Assembly (NCBI GenBank): GCA_017480115.1
Contig: JAFVBH010000010.1
Location: 1 to 43,448, forward strand
From: Clostridia bacterium
GTDB lineage: Bacteria > Bacillota > Clostridia > Oscillospirales > Acutalibacteraceae
Direction of reading: 5' to 3'
DNA length: 43,448 nucleotides
Made by a program: the position numbers and the translations under genes. Within the stretch, counting starts at the first letter, position 1; every line of letters begins with the position of its first letter. Shown here in pieces: positions 16,147-24,112 of the stretch. The notes beneath the pieces are model-generated. The model worked only from the letters and a program-made list of their open reading frames with translations, ran no database searches and had not been told where the DNA came from.

Positions 16147-16908
16147 ATGGGGATCAACAAAGTTGAGGTATTCGGAAAAAAACTGATCGATCTGACTGCG
16201 GATACGGTCACCCCGGCGACCCTGCTGAAGGGCGTTACGGCGCACGACGCGGCGGGGAACGCGATTACCGGCGCCTATGACGGCGGCGCTTCCGGCGGGA
16301 CGATGTTTTGGCGAAAGATTTTACCGGTACTGGAAAAGAATGTGTTTGCAATTCCCTGTCCCTTTGAGCCAAAGGAATTTGATATTACATATTTTCCGTA
16401 TGCGGTCATAGAAGATAAGGAAGCGGAGGATAATGACGATACGGCGTCCGGTGACGGCGATACGACAGGCTATGAGCCCGGAACGATCATGTCGTGTACG
16501 CTGCGGCACATTGCGGCAGACAGCGACGACCGGTTTTTGTTTGACGAGTTTTCGGACAGTGGGCTGCCGACGCGTATGCTGAATTATGCGTTATTTATCG
16601 ACGGTGAACAGGTCGAACGAAAAAATTACGGTGATGATGACTGTAAACGGGCATATTACGACCCGCAGGCGCAGGTGCTGTATGTATACGGACCGTGGGT
16701 GACGATGTTCCGCGACGATTCCGACGCTGAGGAGACGCCGCAGGCGGAGGAAGAGGATGACTTTGACCCGACGAATTTTTTTCGGGAGTACTCGGTTTGG
16801 GAATTTTTGGCCCTATTTGATGAAAATTCGGAAATGACCGATGAAGATAAGAAGTTCATAAAAATGCTTGTCGCGCTGAGCTGCTATATCGTGACCTTAC
16901 GGGGGTGA
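16147..16908 (+). CDS. Phage appendage protein with shared N-terminal module and acidic body
   Basis: A 253-residue protein starting 4 bases after the previous stop. Residues 1-42 (VEVFGKKLIDLTADTV, then KGVTAHDAAGNAITG) duplicate the module of the preceding protein. After a Gly/Ser linker (YDGGASGG) comes an unrelated, strongly acidic domain (two Asp/Glu-rich runs near residues 95-110 and 195-215) with no recognised family. The arrangement suggests a common attachment domain carrying a different head. Confidence 0.55.
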   Translation: MGINKVEVFGKKLIDLTADTVTPATLLKGVTAHDAAGNAITGAYDGGASGGTMFWRKILPVLEKNVFAIPCPFEPKEFDITYFPYAVIEDKEAEDNDDTASGDGDTTGYEPGTIMSCTLRHIAADSDDRFLFDEFSDSGLPTRMLNYALFIDGEQVERKNYGDDDCKRAYYDPQAQVLYVYGPWVTMFRDDSDAEETPQAEEEDDFDPTNFFREYSVWEFLALFDENSEMTDEDKKFIKMLVALSCYIVTLRG

Positions 16909-16938
16909 TGCTATGCGGCGAAGAGAAAGGGAAGTGCT

Positions 16939-17190
16939 ATGAATTTACTGAATTATATCACGGATAAGGCGCTGCTTTTGCTGCCGGCATTGTCCGTGCT
17001 GGGTTATATGCTGAAGAACAGTCAAAAGGTGGCGGATAAATGGATCCCGCTGCTCTTGCTGCCCTGCGGGATCGCGGGGGCGCTGGCGCTCTGCGGTGTC
17101 AGTGTTGACGCCGTGCTCCAGGGAATTTTACTCACCGGCGCGGCAGTCTACGGGCATCAGATCTATAAACAGATAGGAAAAGAGGAGTAA
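16939..17190 (+). CDS. Phage holin (phage_holin_5/Hol44-like)
   Basis: An 83-residue protein with two hydrophobic stretches, residues about 10-28 and 37-70, a WIPLLLLPCGIAGALALCGV segment and a charged C-terminus (YKQIGKEE). This is the pattern of small superfamily V type holins of Firmicutes phages, which permeabilise the membrane so that the endolysin can reach the wall. It is the last gene of the late operon and is followed by a strong terminator. GGGAAGTG precedes the ATG. Confidence 0.82.
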   Translation: MNLLNYITDKALLLLPALSVLGYMLKNSQKVADKWIPLLLLPCGIAGALALCGVSVDAVLQGILLTGAAVYGHQIYKQIGKEE

Positions 17191-17299
17191 AGGCAGGTTA
17201 AGCGCAATCCAAAAAGAATCAAGCGACAAAATGCGGGGAACCCATGCGGGCAGTTCCCGTGTGCGTTACTTCTCGTGCGAATAATCAACGAAGCATATG

Positions 17300-17343
17300 A
17301 AATCGGCTTCGCCGCTAAAGACGCGCGGCGAAGCCGATTTTTT
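17300..17343 (+). terminator. Strong Rho-independent terminator of the prophage late operon
   Basis: A perfect 16-bp stem, AAATCGGCTTCGCCGC (17300-17315) with GCGGCGAAGCCGATTT (17325-17340), has a 9-base loop and a run of T. It is the only strong terminator seen after the tail genes and lies about 110 bases past the holin. Confidence 0.85.
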
Positions 17344-17365
17344 CGGGCGATGGATTTACACTGCG

Positions 17366-17420
17366 TAAAACCATGGGGCCTCCCTTTGGCGAGTTTCGGG
17401 TTCAAATCCCGCCTGTTATC
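17366..17420 (+). other. tRNA T-arm-like fragment, candidate right attachment site of the prophage
   Basis: CGGGTTCAAATCCCG is a canonical tRNA T-arm (GGGTTCAAATCCC with the TTCAAAT loop), but no 5' tRNA half that pairs with the flanking CTGTTAT is present. A 3' tRNA fragment just beyond the last phage gene and terminator, in the same orientation as the phage, is what integration into a tRNA 3' end leaves at the far side. The intact tRNA would lie left of the window. Confidence 0.35.
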
Positions 17421-17464
17421 ATAAAGGTACCCCGCGAATGAAACGCGTAAGACAAATGCGTTCA

Positions 17465-17491
17465 TAAGTTATATCACGCATAAGGCGCGCC
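17465..17491 (+). repeat. Short direct repeat related to the holin 5' end, left copy
   Basis: TAAGTTATATCACGCATAAG is 19/20 identical to TAAGTTACATCACGCATAAG at 18572, and both resemble the holin codons for NYITDKA. The two copies bracket the membrane-anchored protein gene 17564-18448. Confidence 0.6.
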
Positions 17492-17563
17492 AAGGTTGCG
17501 ATTCAGGGCGTTCTCATTACCTGCGTGAGCCTTTTGAGCAAGATGAATTTATTACTTTTGAAA

Positions 17564-18448
17564 TCAACCGAGGTATTGATTCGGAGTCCAAAGGTACCAA
17601 AAATCATGATGCACCTGATATGCTGATACTGAATATTTCTGAATCATATAGATTTTTCCTGCAATTCCTTCCGGATAGACCTTAATATCTTGAACATATT
17701 CAGGCGAAAAAACAGCTGGGTCGGAATCAATCATCGCGCCCTTATAATAAACTTGATACACATATCTTTTCACCCAGTCTGCGTCGCGATCTATAAATTT
17801 CCCGTTATCCCATCCAAGGAATCCCTTATCCCAACTCCAGCCATCTTCCTGCATGACAGCGAAATCTCCGTAATATGTAATAGTAAAAGTAGTCGTATGC
17901 TCCTTGTCTTGAACATCGGCTTCTTCTGGCAATGGATGCGCGTTGGGATGCTCGCCATACCACCCTTTTTTGTCTTTTTGCGACGAATCAAATGAAACAA
18001 ATTTCAAATCGGAATGATCCATGGCATATTGCAGAAGATTATTTACCGTTTGACAGGGACAAGAAGCGTCGCTGTCCTTGTAATGGCCATACTCGCTTAG
18101 CATGCTGTAATCATAATATTCCTGTAATAGCACAATAAGCTGAAAAAATTTTTCAATGCCGTTCTTTTCGATAAATGCACCTGCAAAAGCATCGTCTAAC
18201 GCGGTATAACTGCCTATTTTTTCCAGTTCTTTGCTGATTTTTCTGCTGTCTTCCGTTTCCAGTTTTAATCGGGATTGACCCGCATTTTTTTCATAAATAT
18301 AATCACAAACGGCATTCATGACTTGCGCTTTCTTTTTCGGCGTTTTACTATGCACGCCTGCCAAAATGACGGCGATTCCGATGATAAGAAGAATCGCCAA
18401 GGCACAAATCATTATGCTGTATTTTTTCTTGTTTTTTGCTGACTTCAT
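17564..18448 (-). CDS. Membrane-anchored protein of unknown function
   Basis: A 294-residue protein with a short basic N-terminus, one hydrophobic segment (residues about 10-31, SIMICALAILLIIGIAVILA) and a large extracytoplasmic domain rich in aromatic and acidic residues (EDGWSWDKGFLGWDNGKF). AAGGA lies 7 bases before the ATG. Base composition is clearly more AT-rich than the phage genes to the left and the gene is flanked by short direct repeats. No family recognised; the single N-terminal anchor and lack of lipobox cysteine point to a surface-exposed domain. Confidence 0.65.
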   Translation of the reverse strand: MKSAKNKKKYSIMICALAILLIIGIAVILAGVHSKTPKKKAQVMNAVCDYIYEKNAGQSRLKLETEDSRKISKELEKIGSYTALDDAFAGAFIEKNGIEKFFQLIVLLQEYYDYSMLSEYGHYKDSDASCPCQTVNNLLQYAMDHSDLKFVSFDSSQKDKKGWYGEHPNAHPLPEEADVQDKEHTTTFTITYYGDFAVMQEDGWSWDKGFLGWDNGKFIDRDADWVKRYVYQVYYKGAMIDSDPAVFSPEYVQDIKVYPEGIAGKIYMIQKYSVSAYQVHHDFWYLWTPNQYLG

Positions 18449-18571
18449 AATCTGTTCCTTTCGTTTTAATTTTATTTGTTTTTATGACTGAGGGGTATTG
18501 CAATAAGAGACAACACAATTCCGCAAAATAACAGAATAATTTTATTTTTCAGGAAAATTGTATGGATTCGT

Positions 18572-18601
18572 TAAGTTACATCACGCATAAGTCGCCGCGC
18601 C
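18572..18601 (+). repeat. Short direct repeat related to the holin 5' end, right copy
   Basis: TAAGTTACATCACGCATAAG lies behind an ATG (18562) and would read MDSLSYITHKSPRLLPC, resembling the holin start MNLLNYITDKALLLLPA, before losing the frame. It looks like a holin pseudogene fragment. Confidence 0.55.
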
Positions 18602-18619
18602 TGTTGCCCTGCGCTCAAT

Positions 18620-19408
18620 TTATTTTTGTTGCATTTTTCTGTATATCCGGCCGACGAGTACTAAAATTAAACTTACCAAAAGAATAACGATGGGGATCAA
18701 GTAGGCGCTTAATCCATAACTATAACCTGCCGGGAGACTGATTATAAGTATCCTTATGAAACGATACAGACCGTAGAGAATTCCTACTATGCCAACGGTC
18801 AAAATGACAGTCGAAACCTTTGATTCCTTGCTGTTTATATTGGTTTTCGATTGTTTTGTTTTTGACTCTATGGATTTTTTATTTTGAGTTCTGCTTGTCT
18901 TATATGGTTGTTCCGCTCTTTCCGGGGTTTTTGTATCGGATGCCTTTGTCTGTTCTGTCTTTTTTCCTTCATTCCGCAGCATTGCTGCGACAAAAAATAA
19001 TATGATTCCCAAAAAGACCAGAACAATGCCTACCCATTGAAAAACAGGAAAAGCGTCTGCAAGATAATATTTTACAGAACCGTCCATGCGTTCATAACTG
19101 CGCAGTTCATAGCCATAGTTCCCATTCCTTGCGGAGAAGAAGCCCACAATCGCCAAAATAAGACCAATGCCGGCAGTTACGCCTCCCGCAGTCATGCCGC
19201 CGGCGCCAACCTTGTCAAGAAAAAATAGAATCTTTTTCTTGTCCTCTCTTTTTGCTTTTTCCTGTAATTTAAGCGTTAGGTTCATGATAAGAAAAGCAAT
19301 TCCCAGAACGCCCAGAACAATTAGCAAACACCAGCCGCCGCTGATCCCGGTCGCCAAAGATAATGCGCCGGCAACAAGAACTAAAAAAACTAAAATAGCA
19401 AAAATCAT
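18620..19408 (-). CDS. Multi-pass membrane protein of unknown function
   Basis: A 262-residue protein with about six predicted hydrophobic segments: residues 1-20, 26-46, 72-92, 122-145, 200-222 and 230-252. Between the fourth and fifth lies a basic, Lys/Thr/Ser-rich loop (residues about 147-195) probably cytoplasmic and disordered. It has its own consensus promoter, shared with the divergent XRE regulator and overlapped by a palindrome, so it is probably the regulator's target. No family recognised. Confidence 0.65.
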   Translation of the reverse strand: MIFAILVFLVLVAGALSLATGISGGWCLLIVLGVLGIAFLIMNLTLKLQEKAKREDKKKILFFLDKVGAGGMTAGGVTAGIGLILAIVGFFSARNGNYGYELRSYERMDGSVKYYLADAFPVFQWVGIVLVFLGIILFFVAAMLRNEGKKTEQTKASDTKTPERAEQPYKTSRTQNKKSIESKTKQSKTNINSKESKVSTVILTVGIVGILYGLYRFIRILIISLPAGYSYGLSAYLIPIVILLVSLILVLVGRIYRKMQQK

Positions 19409-19529
19409 AGTATGTACCCCCGAATCTAAAATTTCAAGTCAAAATATTTTCAGCAGGCTGTTATAATTCAATCATATTCGTTCTCCCCCAATCGGACATA
19501 ATAATCACCTTTAAGATGGATTTATTTGT

Positions 19530-19560
19530 ATTATAAGTCGAATATAGGTATATTGTCAAG
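19530..19560 (-). promoter_or_regulatory. Promoter of the multi-pass membrane protein gene
   Basis: Minus-strand TTGACA (19555-19560) and TATAAT (19530-19535) are perfect consensus hexamers with a 19-base spacer, slightly longer than optimal. Transcription would lead into the gene starting at 19408. Confidence 0.6.
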
Positions 19561-19572
19561 TGAATTTCACTT
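19558..19572. promoter_or_regulatory. Palindromic operator candidate AAGTGAA-T-TTCACTT
   Basis: A perfect 7+1+7 dyad overlaps the -35 hexamer of the leftward promoter and lies about 57 bases before the XRE regulator start. Position and symmetry fit autoregulation and repression of the divergent membrane protein gene. Confidence 0.5.
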
Positions 19573-19628
19573 TTTGTTTTGTTTATAATAACCTATGCGT
19601 CCGATAAACTTTATCTGAGGTGAAAAAA

Positions 19629-19961
19629 ATGTATGTCAATTACAAGGAAGTCGGACGCAGGATAGCAGAAAGACGAAGAGAACTTGGACTGAAACAATTT
19701 GAAGTCAATGAAATGGCCGGACTAAGCGATAAATATCTGTCAAATATAGAACGGGCGTCATCCGTCCCCAGTATCGATGTTTTAATGAAGCTGTGCGACG
19801 TCCTGAAAACAACGCCGGATCATTTGTTGTTGGGAACGACGGTTGATAAGGAAAGTGAAGCGTATAAAAAACATATACAGAATATGCTGTCATCATTAAA
19901 TGAAAAACAATTAAATTTAGCGCTGGGATTTATTGAATGGATTTCTATGCAGTCGATATAG
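19629..19961 (+). CDS. XRE-family transcriptional regulator
   Basis: A 110-residue protein with an N-terminal Cro/C1-type helix-turn-helix (residues about 8-65: IAERRRELGLKQFEVNEMAG, then LSNIERASSVPSIDVLMKLC) and a helical C-terminal tail. The ATG at 19629 is chosen, 6 bases after GAGGTGA; an upstream GTG at 19620 is inside that ribosome binding site. It is divergent from the membrane protein gene at 18620-19408 and probably controls it through the palindrome between them. Confidence 0.85.
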   Translation: MYVNYKEVGRRIAERRRELGLKQFEVNEMAGLSDKYLSNIERASSVPSIDVLMKLCDVLKTTPDHLLLGTTVDKESEAYKKHIQNMLSSLNEKQLNLALGFIEWISMQSI

Positions 19962-20124
19962 TTCTTTGCGTGTATAACAACAATTCAATTTATTACAACA
20001 ATATCTATAAACAAGCTTTGCGCGGCAAAGTTACCGACTCTCTTCACTTTTCTCTCTTATCTCTTCACCGGAAAAAGTCGCAGATTTTTTAGAGAAAAAC
20101 GAAGAAAGAAAAGAGAATAGAACC

Positions 20125-20161
20125 AAAAAGAAAAAGCCGCTTACCGCGACTTTTTCTTTTT
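20125..20161 (-). terminator. Rho-independent terminator of ssrA
   Basis: Reading leftward from the tmRNA 3' end, AAAAGAAAAAGTCGC/GCGGCTTTTTCTTTT forms a stem of about 15 bp with one mismatch and ends in T-rich sequence. The stem has A and T runs on both sides and could work in both directions. Confidence 0.7.
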
Positions 20162-20507
20162 GGTGGAGATGGCGGGATTTGAACCCGCGTCCGAAAAATC
20201 ATTCCTTCAACTTTCTCCGGGCGCATTCGTGTTTCATTCTCCCGTAAACGCAGGCACACGAAAGACTGCGTTTACGGCAAGGTTTGTTATGCATGACGGG
20301 TTACAAACCGATCGCCCGTGCACGTTCACCGCTGCATGACGCCCTGTCCGAAGCCGCGGTACTCATCGGCAGGACGGCTGCTTAGTTAAGCAGCAAGAGC
20401 AACTGTATTGTTGTCGTTTATTTTTAAAGTTTGGAGCTTTTAAGGCAGTTCTCCGCTGCCGCCCGCTTATCGAAGTGCAAATTCCCCGTCGAAATCCTTT
20501 CATCCCC
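20161..20507 (-). ncRNA. ssrA: tmRNA (ssrA)
   Basis: A one-piece tmRNA of about 347 nt. The 5' end GGGGATGAAAGGATTTCGACGGGG (read as GGGGATG then the conserved TTCGACGGGG) pairs with the 3' CATCTCC, the T-arm GGGTTCAAATCCC is present, and the 3' end carries CCA. The tag reading frame on the minus strand (20386-20418) ends in the codons for NDNNTVALAA followed by TAA; the first tag residues before this are uncertain. tmRNA with SmpB rescues stalled ribosomes; smpB lies just upstream in the same orientation. Confidence 0.93.
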
Positions 20508-20804
20508 ATATAAGCGCATTGCGCTGAACGAATCATTTCGGTGAGGGCGCTTTGCGTCCCGCGTAGTTTTGCAATAATAGAAATACAAATTGTTTATATT
20601 CGTCAAAATGTTTTTCTTTGCGTCAAGTTCCGGCAGTTCCGAATTGTGAATATTCTATGAGAAACCGAGAACTTCTTTATGAATGATTGCCCGAAAAGGG
20701 AGATATTATTCCGTTTCCGTATTAAAAAACAGATTTCTCCGCAAGTCGGTAACATGGAATTATAGTCGCAATATATGACGAAAGTGCGTACGGCAAGTAA
20801 ACTT
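20508..20804. other. Spacer between smpB and ssrA
   Basis: About 297 bases without a convincing gene. It should contain the ssrA promoter; a minus-strand TTGACG with downstream AT-rich TATTAT sequence near 20575-20610 is the best candidate but spacing is poor, so the promoter is not assigned firmly. Confidence 0.4.
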
Positions 20805-21272
20805 TTATTCCTTGCCGCGCATGCCCCGTTCAATATCCCGTTGGGCGGATTTTTTCGCCGCGACCTCCCGCTTGTCGTAGAGCTTTTTGCCCTTGCAAAG
20901 CCCCACTTCTACCTTTGCCCTGCCCTTCTTGAAATAAACCGACAGCGGGATCAACGTACAGCCCTCGGTCTTGGTCTGCCCGAACAGCTTCAAAATCTCC
21001 CGCTTATGCATCAGCAACCGCCGGGGACGGACAGGGTCGCGGTTAAAAATATTGCCGTGGTCGTAAGGGGAGATATGCATGCCGTTGACGAAGATTTCGC
21101 CGTCGTCGATACTGCACCACGCGTCCTTGAGGTTCAGTTTGCCCTGCCGGATCGACTTGATCTCCGTACCCGCCAGCGCGATGCCCGCCTCATAAGTCTC
21201 TAAAATAAAATAGTCGTGATACGCCTTTTTATTGCGCGCCGCTACCTGCGGCGCTTCTTTTTTCTCAGCCAC
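20805..21272 (-). CDS. smpB: SsrA-binding protein SmpB
   Basis: A 155-residue protein, the normal family length. Motifs include [21 protein letters not shown] near the N-terminus, [15 protein letters not shown], and the basic C-terminal tail [20 protein letters not shown] that inserts in the ribosomal mRNA channel. GTG at 21272 is chosen since AAGGGGGGAA lies directly upstream; a longer frame adds 21 residues without a ribosome binding site. Transcribed toward ssrA, its RNA partner. Confidence 0.95.
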   Translation of the reverse strand: MAEKKEAPQVAARNKKAYHDYFILETYEAGIALAGTEIKSIRQGKLNLKDAWCSIDDGEIFVNGMHISPYDHGNIFNRDPVRPRRLLMHKREILKLFGQTKTEGCTLIPLSVYFKKGRAKVEVGLCKGKKLYDKREVAAKKSAQRDIERGMRGKE

Positions 21273-21340
21273 GGTATTCCCCCCTTTTTTAACGGCCTTC
21301 GGAACCGTTACGCACGGTTCACTTCTCATTCGCAAATATT

Positions 21341-22384
21341 TTAATATTTGTTATGCACGTCCTCCGCGAAGCACAGCAGGTCTTTAAATTCCAGCGCCGT
21401 GCCGTCGTCCAGTACCGCCTTGCCGGTCATTCTGCCGAATACCTGATGCTGGTCGGTGATGATAAATTTCAGGTCGATCTTCGCCGCGCGGTCGAGGATC
21501 GGCTCAAAATACGCCTCGAATCGGCCGTCGCTGGAGGTGAACTGCCATTGGGCGGTGTAGTCCTTGACGCCGAAATTTTCGGGAATCTCAAAGGTTATAT
21601 CGTCAAACTTGTGCGCCTTGCCGTCATAAAAAATCACATTCTCGCTGGCGGCGGCGGTATTGCCGAAGCCGTAGCCCAGATTAAAGCCGAAGGGCTTGCC
21701 GTTGACGACGCCGTTGCCCGAGCCCTAGTACCAGGTGTTATCGTATGTCCAAACGCCGCGGCCCCAATCCAGCGTGCCGAAGTTTTTCGCGGGGTCCAGC
21801 GCGTACCGCTTGCCGTCGTACTCCGCATAGCCGGAGGCGCGCATGCAGTTGATCTTCTGATTATAATAGAACGCCTGCGGGTTCGCGTCCCACGGGGTGG
21901 CGATGACCATGGTGTCCATATCCGGCTGGGCAAGGCTGATCTCCGCCTTAAAATCCTTACCGTTCCAGAAGTTTTTAAATTCACAGCGAATATGGCGCTC
22001 GTGCTTGAATTTTACATAGGAAAGGCTCAGGCGGTCGTTGCCGAACCAGACGTTACCCTTGTCGGTGGTGGCGGGCATCTTCTGCCTGCCCATGGGAAAC
22101 AGGTTCAGCACGGTTTCGGTATGCTCCCACGGCTCCTCACCGCTGAAATCCAGCAGGCTGACGGATTGCAGCCCGATATAGCCGTCGTCAGATACGGTGA
22201 ACGCCAGCCCGAAATCGTCGCCCATCACGAGGTAGTAATCCCATTCCTTAATGCGGAACCTGGGGGCTTTGATCTCGTTTCTGTTGTAAATCTGTACCAG
22301 CTTTCTGGACCAGCCCGGCTCTCTTAAAGCGCCGTCCGCGTCCAGCAGCGGCAGTCGTGCGGTTACTTCATGGTTTCTTACCAT
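21341..22384 (-). pseudogene. DUF2804 family gene interrupted by a single in-frame amber codon
   Basis: The reading frame gives a DUF2804-type protein of about 347 residues: N-terminal EVTARLPLLDADGALREPGW, central RGVWTYDNTWY, and after the stop GSGNGVVNGKPFGFNLGYGF. The frame is intact on both sides of a TAG at 21725-21727, which stands where family members carry Trp (TGG to TAG is one change). The two halves encode 219 and about 127 residues. Function of DUF2804 is unknown. The gene may be newly inactivated, or the base may be a sequencing error. The ATG at 22384 has AAAGGA upstream. Confidence 0.85.
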
Positions 22385-22421
22385 AACGATGATCCTTTCT
22401 TTTAATTATATCTGCGTTTTA

Positions 22422-23417
22422 TTATGCATTATTCTCGGCAGGGGACTCAAATTGTACCGCCGTGGAGACGGGCTTTCTGCCGTGGTTAAGGAACTTTCTG
22501 TCGTCCAGCGCCCACTGCCGTGCGGAAAAGCCGCCGACCTCCACCGCGCCGATGGCGTTCTCGATCTCGTAAATGCGCGCGTCCAGCATATCCAGCTGAG
22601 AAAGGATCTCCGCCTCCAAAAACGACGGACGTATCGCCGCGCCGAACTGCGGGTCGCCGTGGTGGGACAGCAGCATGTGCTGAAGATACATCTTTGTCTT
22701 TTCGTCGGTGCCCAGCTTCGCCGCCGCGCGTTCCACGATCATCGCGCCCATGACGAGGTGCCCCAGCAGCTCGCCGCTCAGGCTGTAGCCGGAGACCAGC
22801 CCCGAGGGAGCGATCACAAATTCCTCGGTCTTTGCCACGTCGTGCAGCAGCGCGCCGGTAATCAGCAGGTCGCGGTCAACGGCGGGATAGAGCTTCGCCG
22901 CCGCTTCCGCCATTTGTACAATGGACAGGGTGTGGGTGATCAGCCCGCCGCGGATCGCGTGATGCAGACGGAACGCGCCGGGGATCGTACACATGCGCGC
23001 GCCGTATTCCGCAAAGATTTCCGTCAGCAGCGCGTGCAGCTGCTGATCCTTGACGCTGTCGATCACCGCGTATAAGAGATCGTTCAGAAATTTTTCGTCA
23101 TACCCGGCGGAGGGAACAAAGTCGTTGAGATCGACGTTATCCTCCGGCGTAACGGTGCGGATTCGCTCGATCCGGTATTGCGGCTGCTTGTTGTACATCT
23201 GCTCCACGCCGCGCACCTTCACGATGATATTCGCGGTAATGTCGCCGTGCATGCCCTCTTTATAATCCCAAAGCTTGGCGGAAATTTCCCCGCTTTTGTC
23301 CGCAAGGACAATGTCCAAATAGGCGGAACCGTTTTTTGAGGTCTTTCTGTCGCAGGACTTTACCAGCGCGTAGCCCTCCGAAGTGCCCGTTGCATTGTTG
23401 ATAATCGTAAAATTCAT
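22422..23417 (-). CDS. yhaM: YhaM-like 3'-5' exoribonuclease (OB-fold plus HD domain)
   Basis: A 331-residue protein close to the family length. Residues about 15-95 form an OB-fold nucleic-acid-binding domain (SAYLDIVLADKSGEISAKLW); residues about 150-280 form an HD phosphohydrolase domain with the metal ligands in LLITGALLHDVAKTEEF and HHGD (MLLSHHGDPQFGA). YhaM shortens RNA from the 3' end in a manganese-dependent manner. Its ATG overlaps the stop of the GtrA-like gene by 4 bases, so they are co-translated. Confidence 0.88.
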   Translation of the reverse strand: MNFTIINNATGTSEGYALVKSCDRKTSKNGSAYLDIVLADKSGEISAKLWDYKEGMHGDITANIIVKVRGVEQMYNKQPQYRIERIRTVTPEDNVDLNDFVPSAGYDEKFLNDLLYAVIDSVKDQQLHALLTEIFAEYGARMCTIPGAFRLHHAIRGGLITHTLSIVQMAEAAAKLYPAVDRDLLITGALLHDVAKTEEFVIAPSGLVSGYSLSGELLGHLVMGAMIVERAAAKLGTDEKTKMYLQHMLLSHHGDPQFGAAIRPSFLEAEILSQLDMLDARIYEIENAIGAVEVGGFSARQWALDDRKFLNHGRKPVSTAVQFESPAENNA

Positions 23418-23962
23418 TCTGTCACCGTTTCTTCCGAATTTTCATTTTCAGGCGCCTTTTTCCTGAAGGATACGAATTTGCCGACGATATAATTAAAGAT
23501 CACGACAAATACCGCGATGATGATCTTGTTGAGCAGATACTTGTCGGGAATGACGTAGTTATCCAGCAGAATGAACATGCCCTCTTCAAAAATCAGAAAA
23601 GACAGGATCCTGCCGCCGATGAAGGTGGAAAACTCCTTCAGCACGACCTTTGCCGTGCGGTCCCTGCTTTCAAATACCAGCAGCTTGTTGGTCACAAAAG
23701 CGAACAGTACCGCGCCCAGCCACGCGATCGCCTGCGCCGCCCACGACCATTTGACCTCCGCCGCGCCGACGGAAAACAGCACGGTATTGGGATCGAGAAG
23801 AAATTTGCAGATATAAAAGATCATGAGATTGGTCGCCGAGGTCAGTACGCCGAACAGGATATACATCACCATCTCATAGCGCAGCAGCTTGCCGAACAGC
23901 GGTACCGACATGATCTTTCTGACGAATCCCCAGCTCGTTACGATCGAATAAAGTTTTTTCAT
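23414..23962 (-). CDS. GtrA family membrane protein
   Basis: A 182-residue protein with four hydrophobic segments (about residues 30-52, 72-95, 115-135, 145-165), the GtrA fold. GtrA proteins are implicated in moving lipid-linked sugars across the membrane for wall or envelope glycosylation. The ATG at 23962 follows GAGG at good spacing; an upstream ATG at 23980 has none. RYEMVMYILFGVLTSATNLM is typical of the first GtrA helix. Overlaps yhaM by 4 bases. Confidence 0.85.
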   Translation of the reverse strand: MKKLYSIVTSWGFVRKIMSVPLFGKLLRYEMVMYILFGVLTSATNLMIFYICKFLLDPNTVLFSVGAAEVKWSWAAQAIAWLGAVLFAFVTNKLLVFESRDRTAKVVLKEFSTFIGGRILSFLIFEEGMFILLDNYVIPDKYLLNKIIIAVFVVIFNYIVGKFVSFRKKAPENENSEETVTE

Positions 23963-24043
23963 TTTCTGAGCCTCATACATAATAATATAGTTTATCTTAG
24001 CATATTTTATCTGTATTTTTCAATAGTCGGCGGGAGATTTGTA

Positions 24044-24071
24044 TTGATTTTTTCCTGAAATCCTGTATAAT
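24044..24071 (+). promoter_or_regulatory. Sigma-A-type promoter of the PAP2 phosphatase gene
   Basis: TTGATT (24044-24049) and TATAAT (24066-24071) are spaced by 16 bases, about 40 bases before the start codon. Confidence 0.65.
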
Positions 24072-24112
24072 AGTACTCGAACCATATCATATTCGGAAAG
24101 GAATTGATTTTT

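Larger units (their letters stand above)
17191..17563. other. Gap after holin: terminator, tRNA-like piece and a degenerate holin-start fragment
   Basis: Besides the terminator and T-arm fragment, 17465-17491 (TAAGTTATATCACGCATAAG then GCGCGCC) resembles the beginning of the holin gene (AATTATATCACGGATAAGGCG) and recurs at 18572. No gene is supported in this stretch. Confidence 0.55.

Noticed and set aside
17398..17413. Attachment site for an element integrated in ssrA
   Set aside because: The 16-base GGGTTCAAATCCCGCC match to the tmRNA T-arm is in inverted orientation to ssrA at 20161; integration would leave direct repeats. Common T-arm sequence explains the match.
21725..21727. TAG recoded as an amino acid in this organism
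   Set aside because: Other genes in the window end in TAG and only one gene has an internal TAG; a simple nonsense mutation is more likely.
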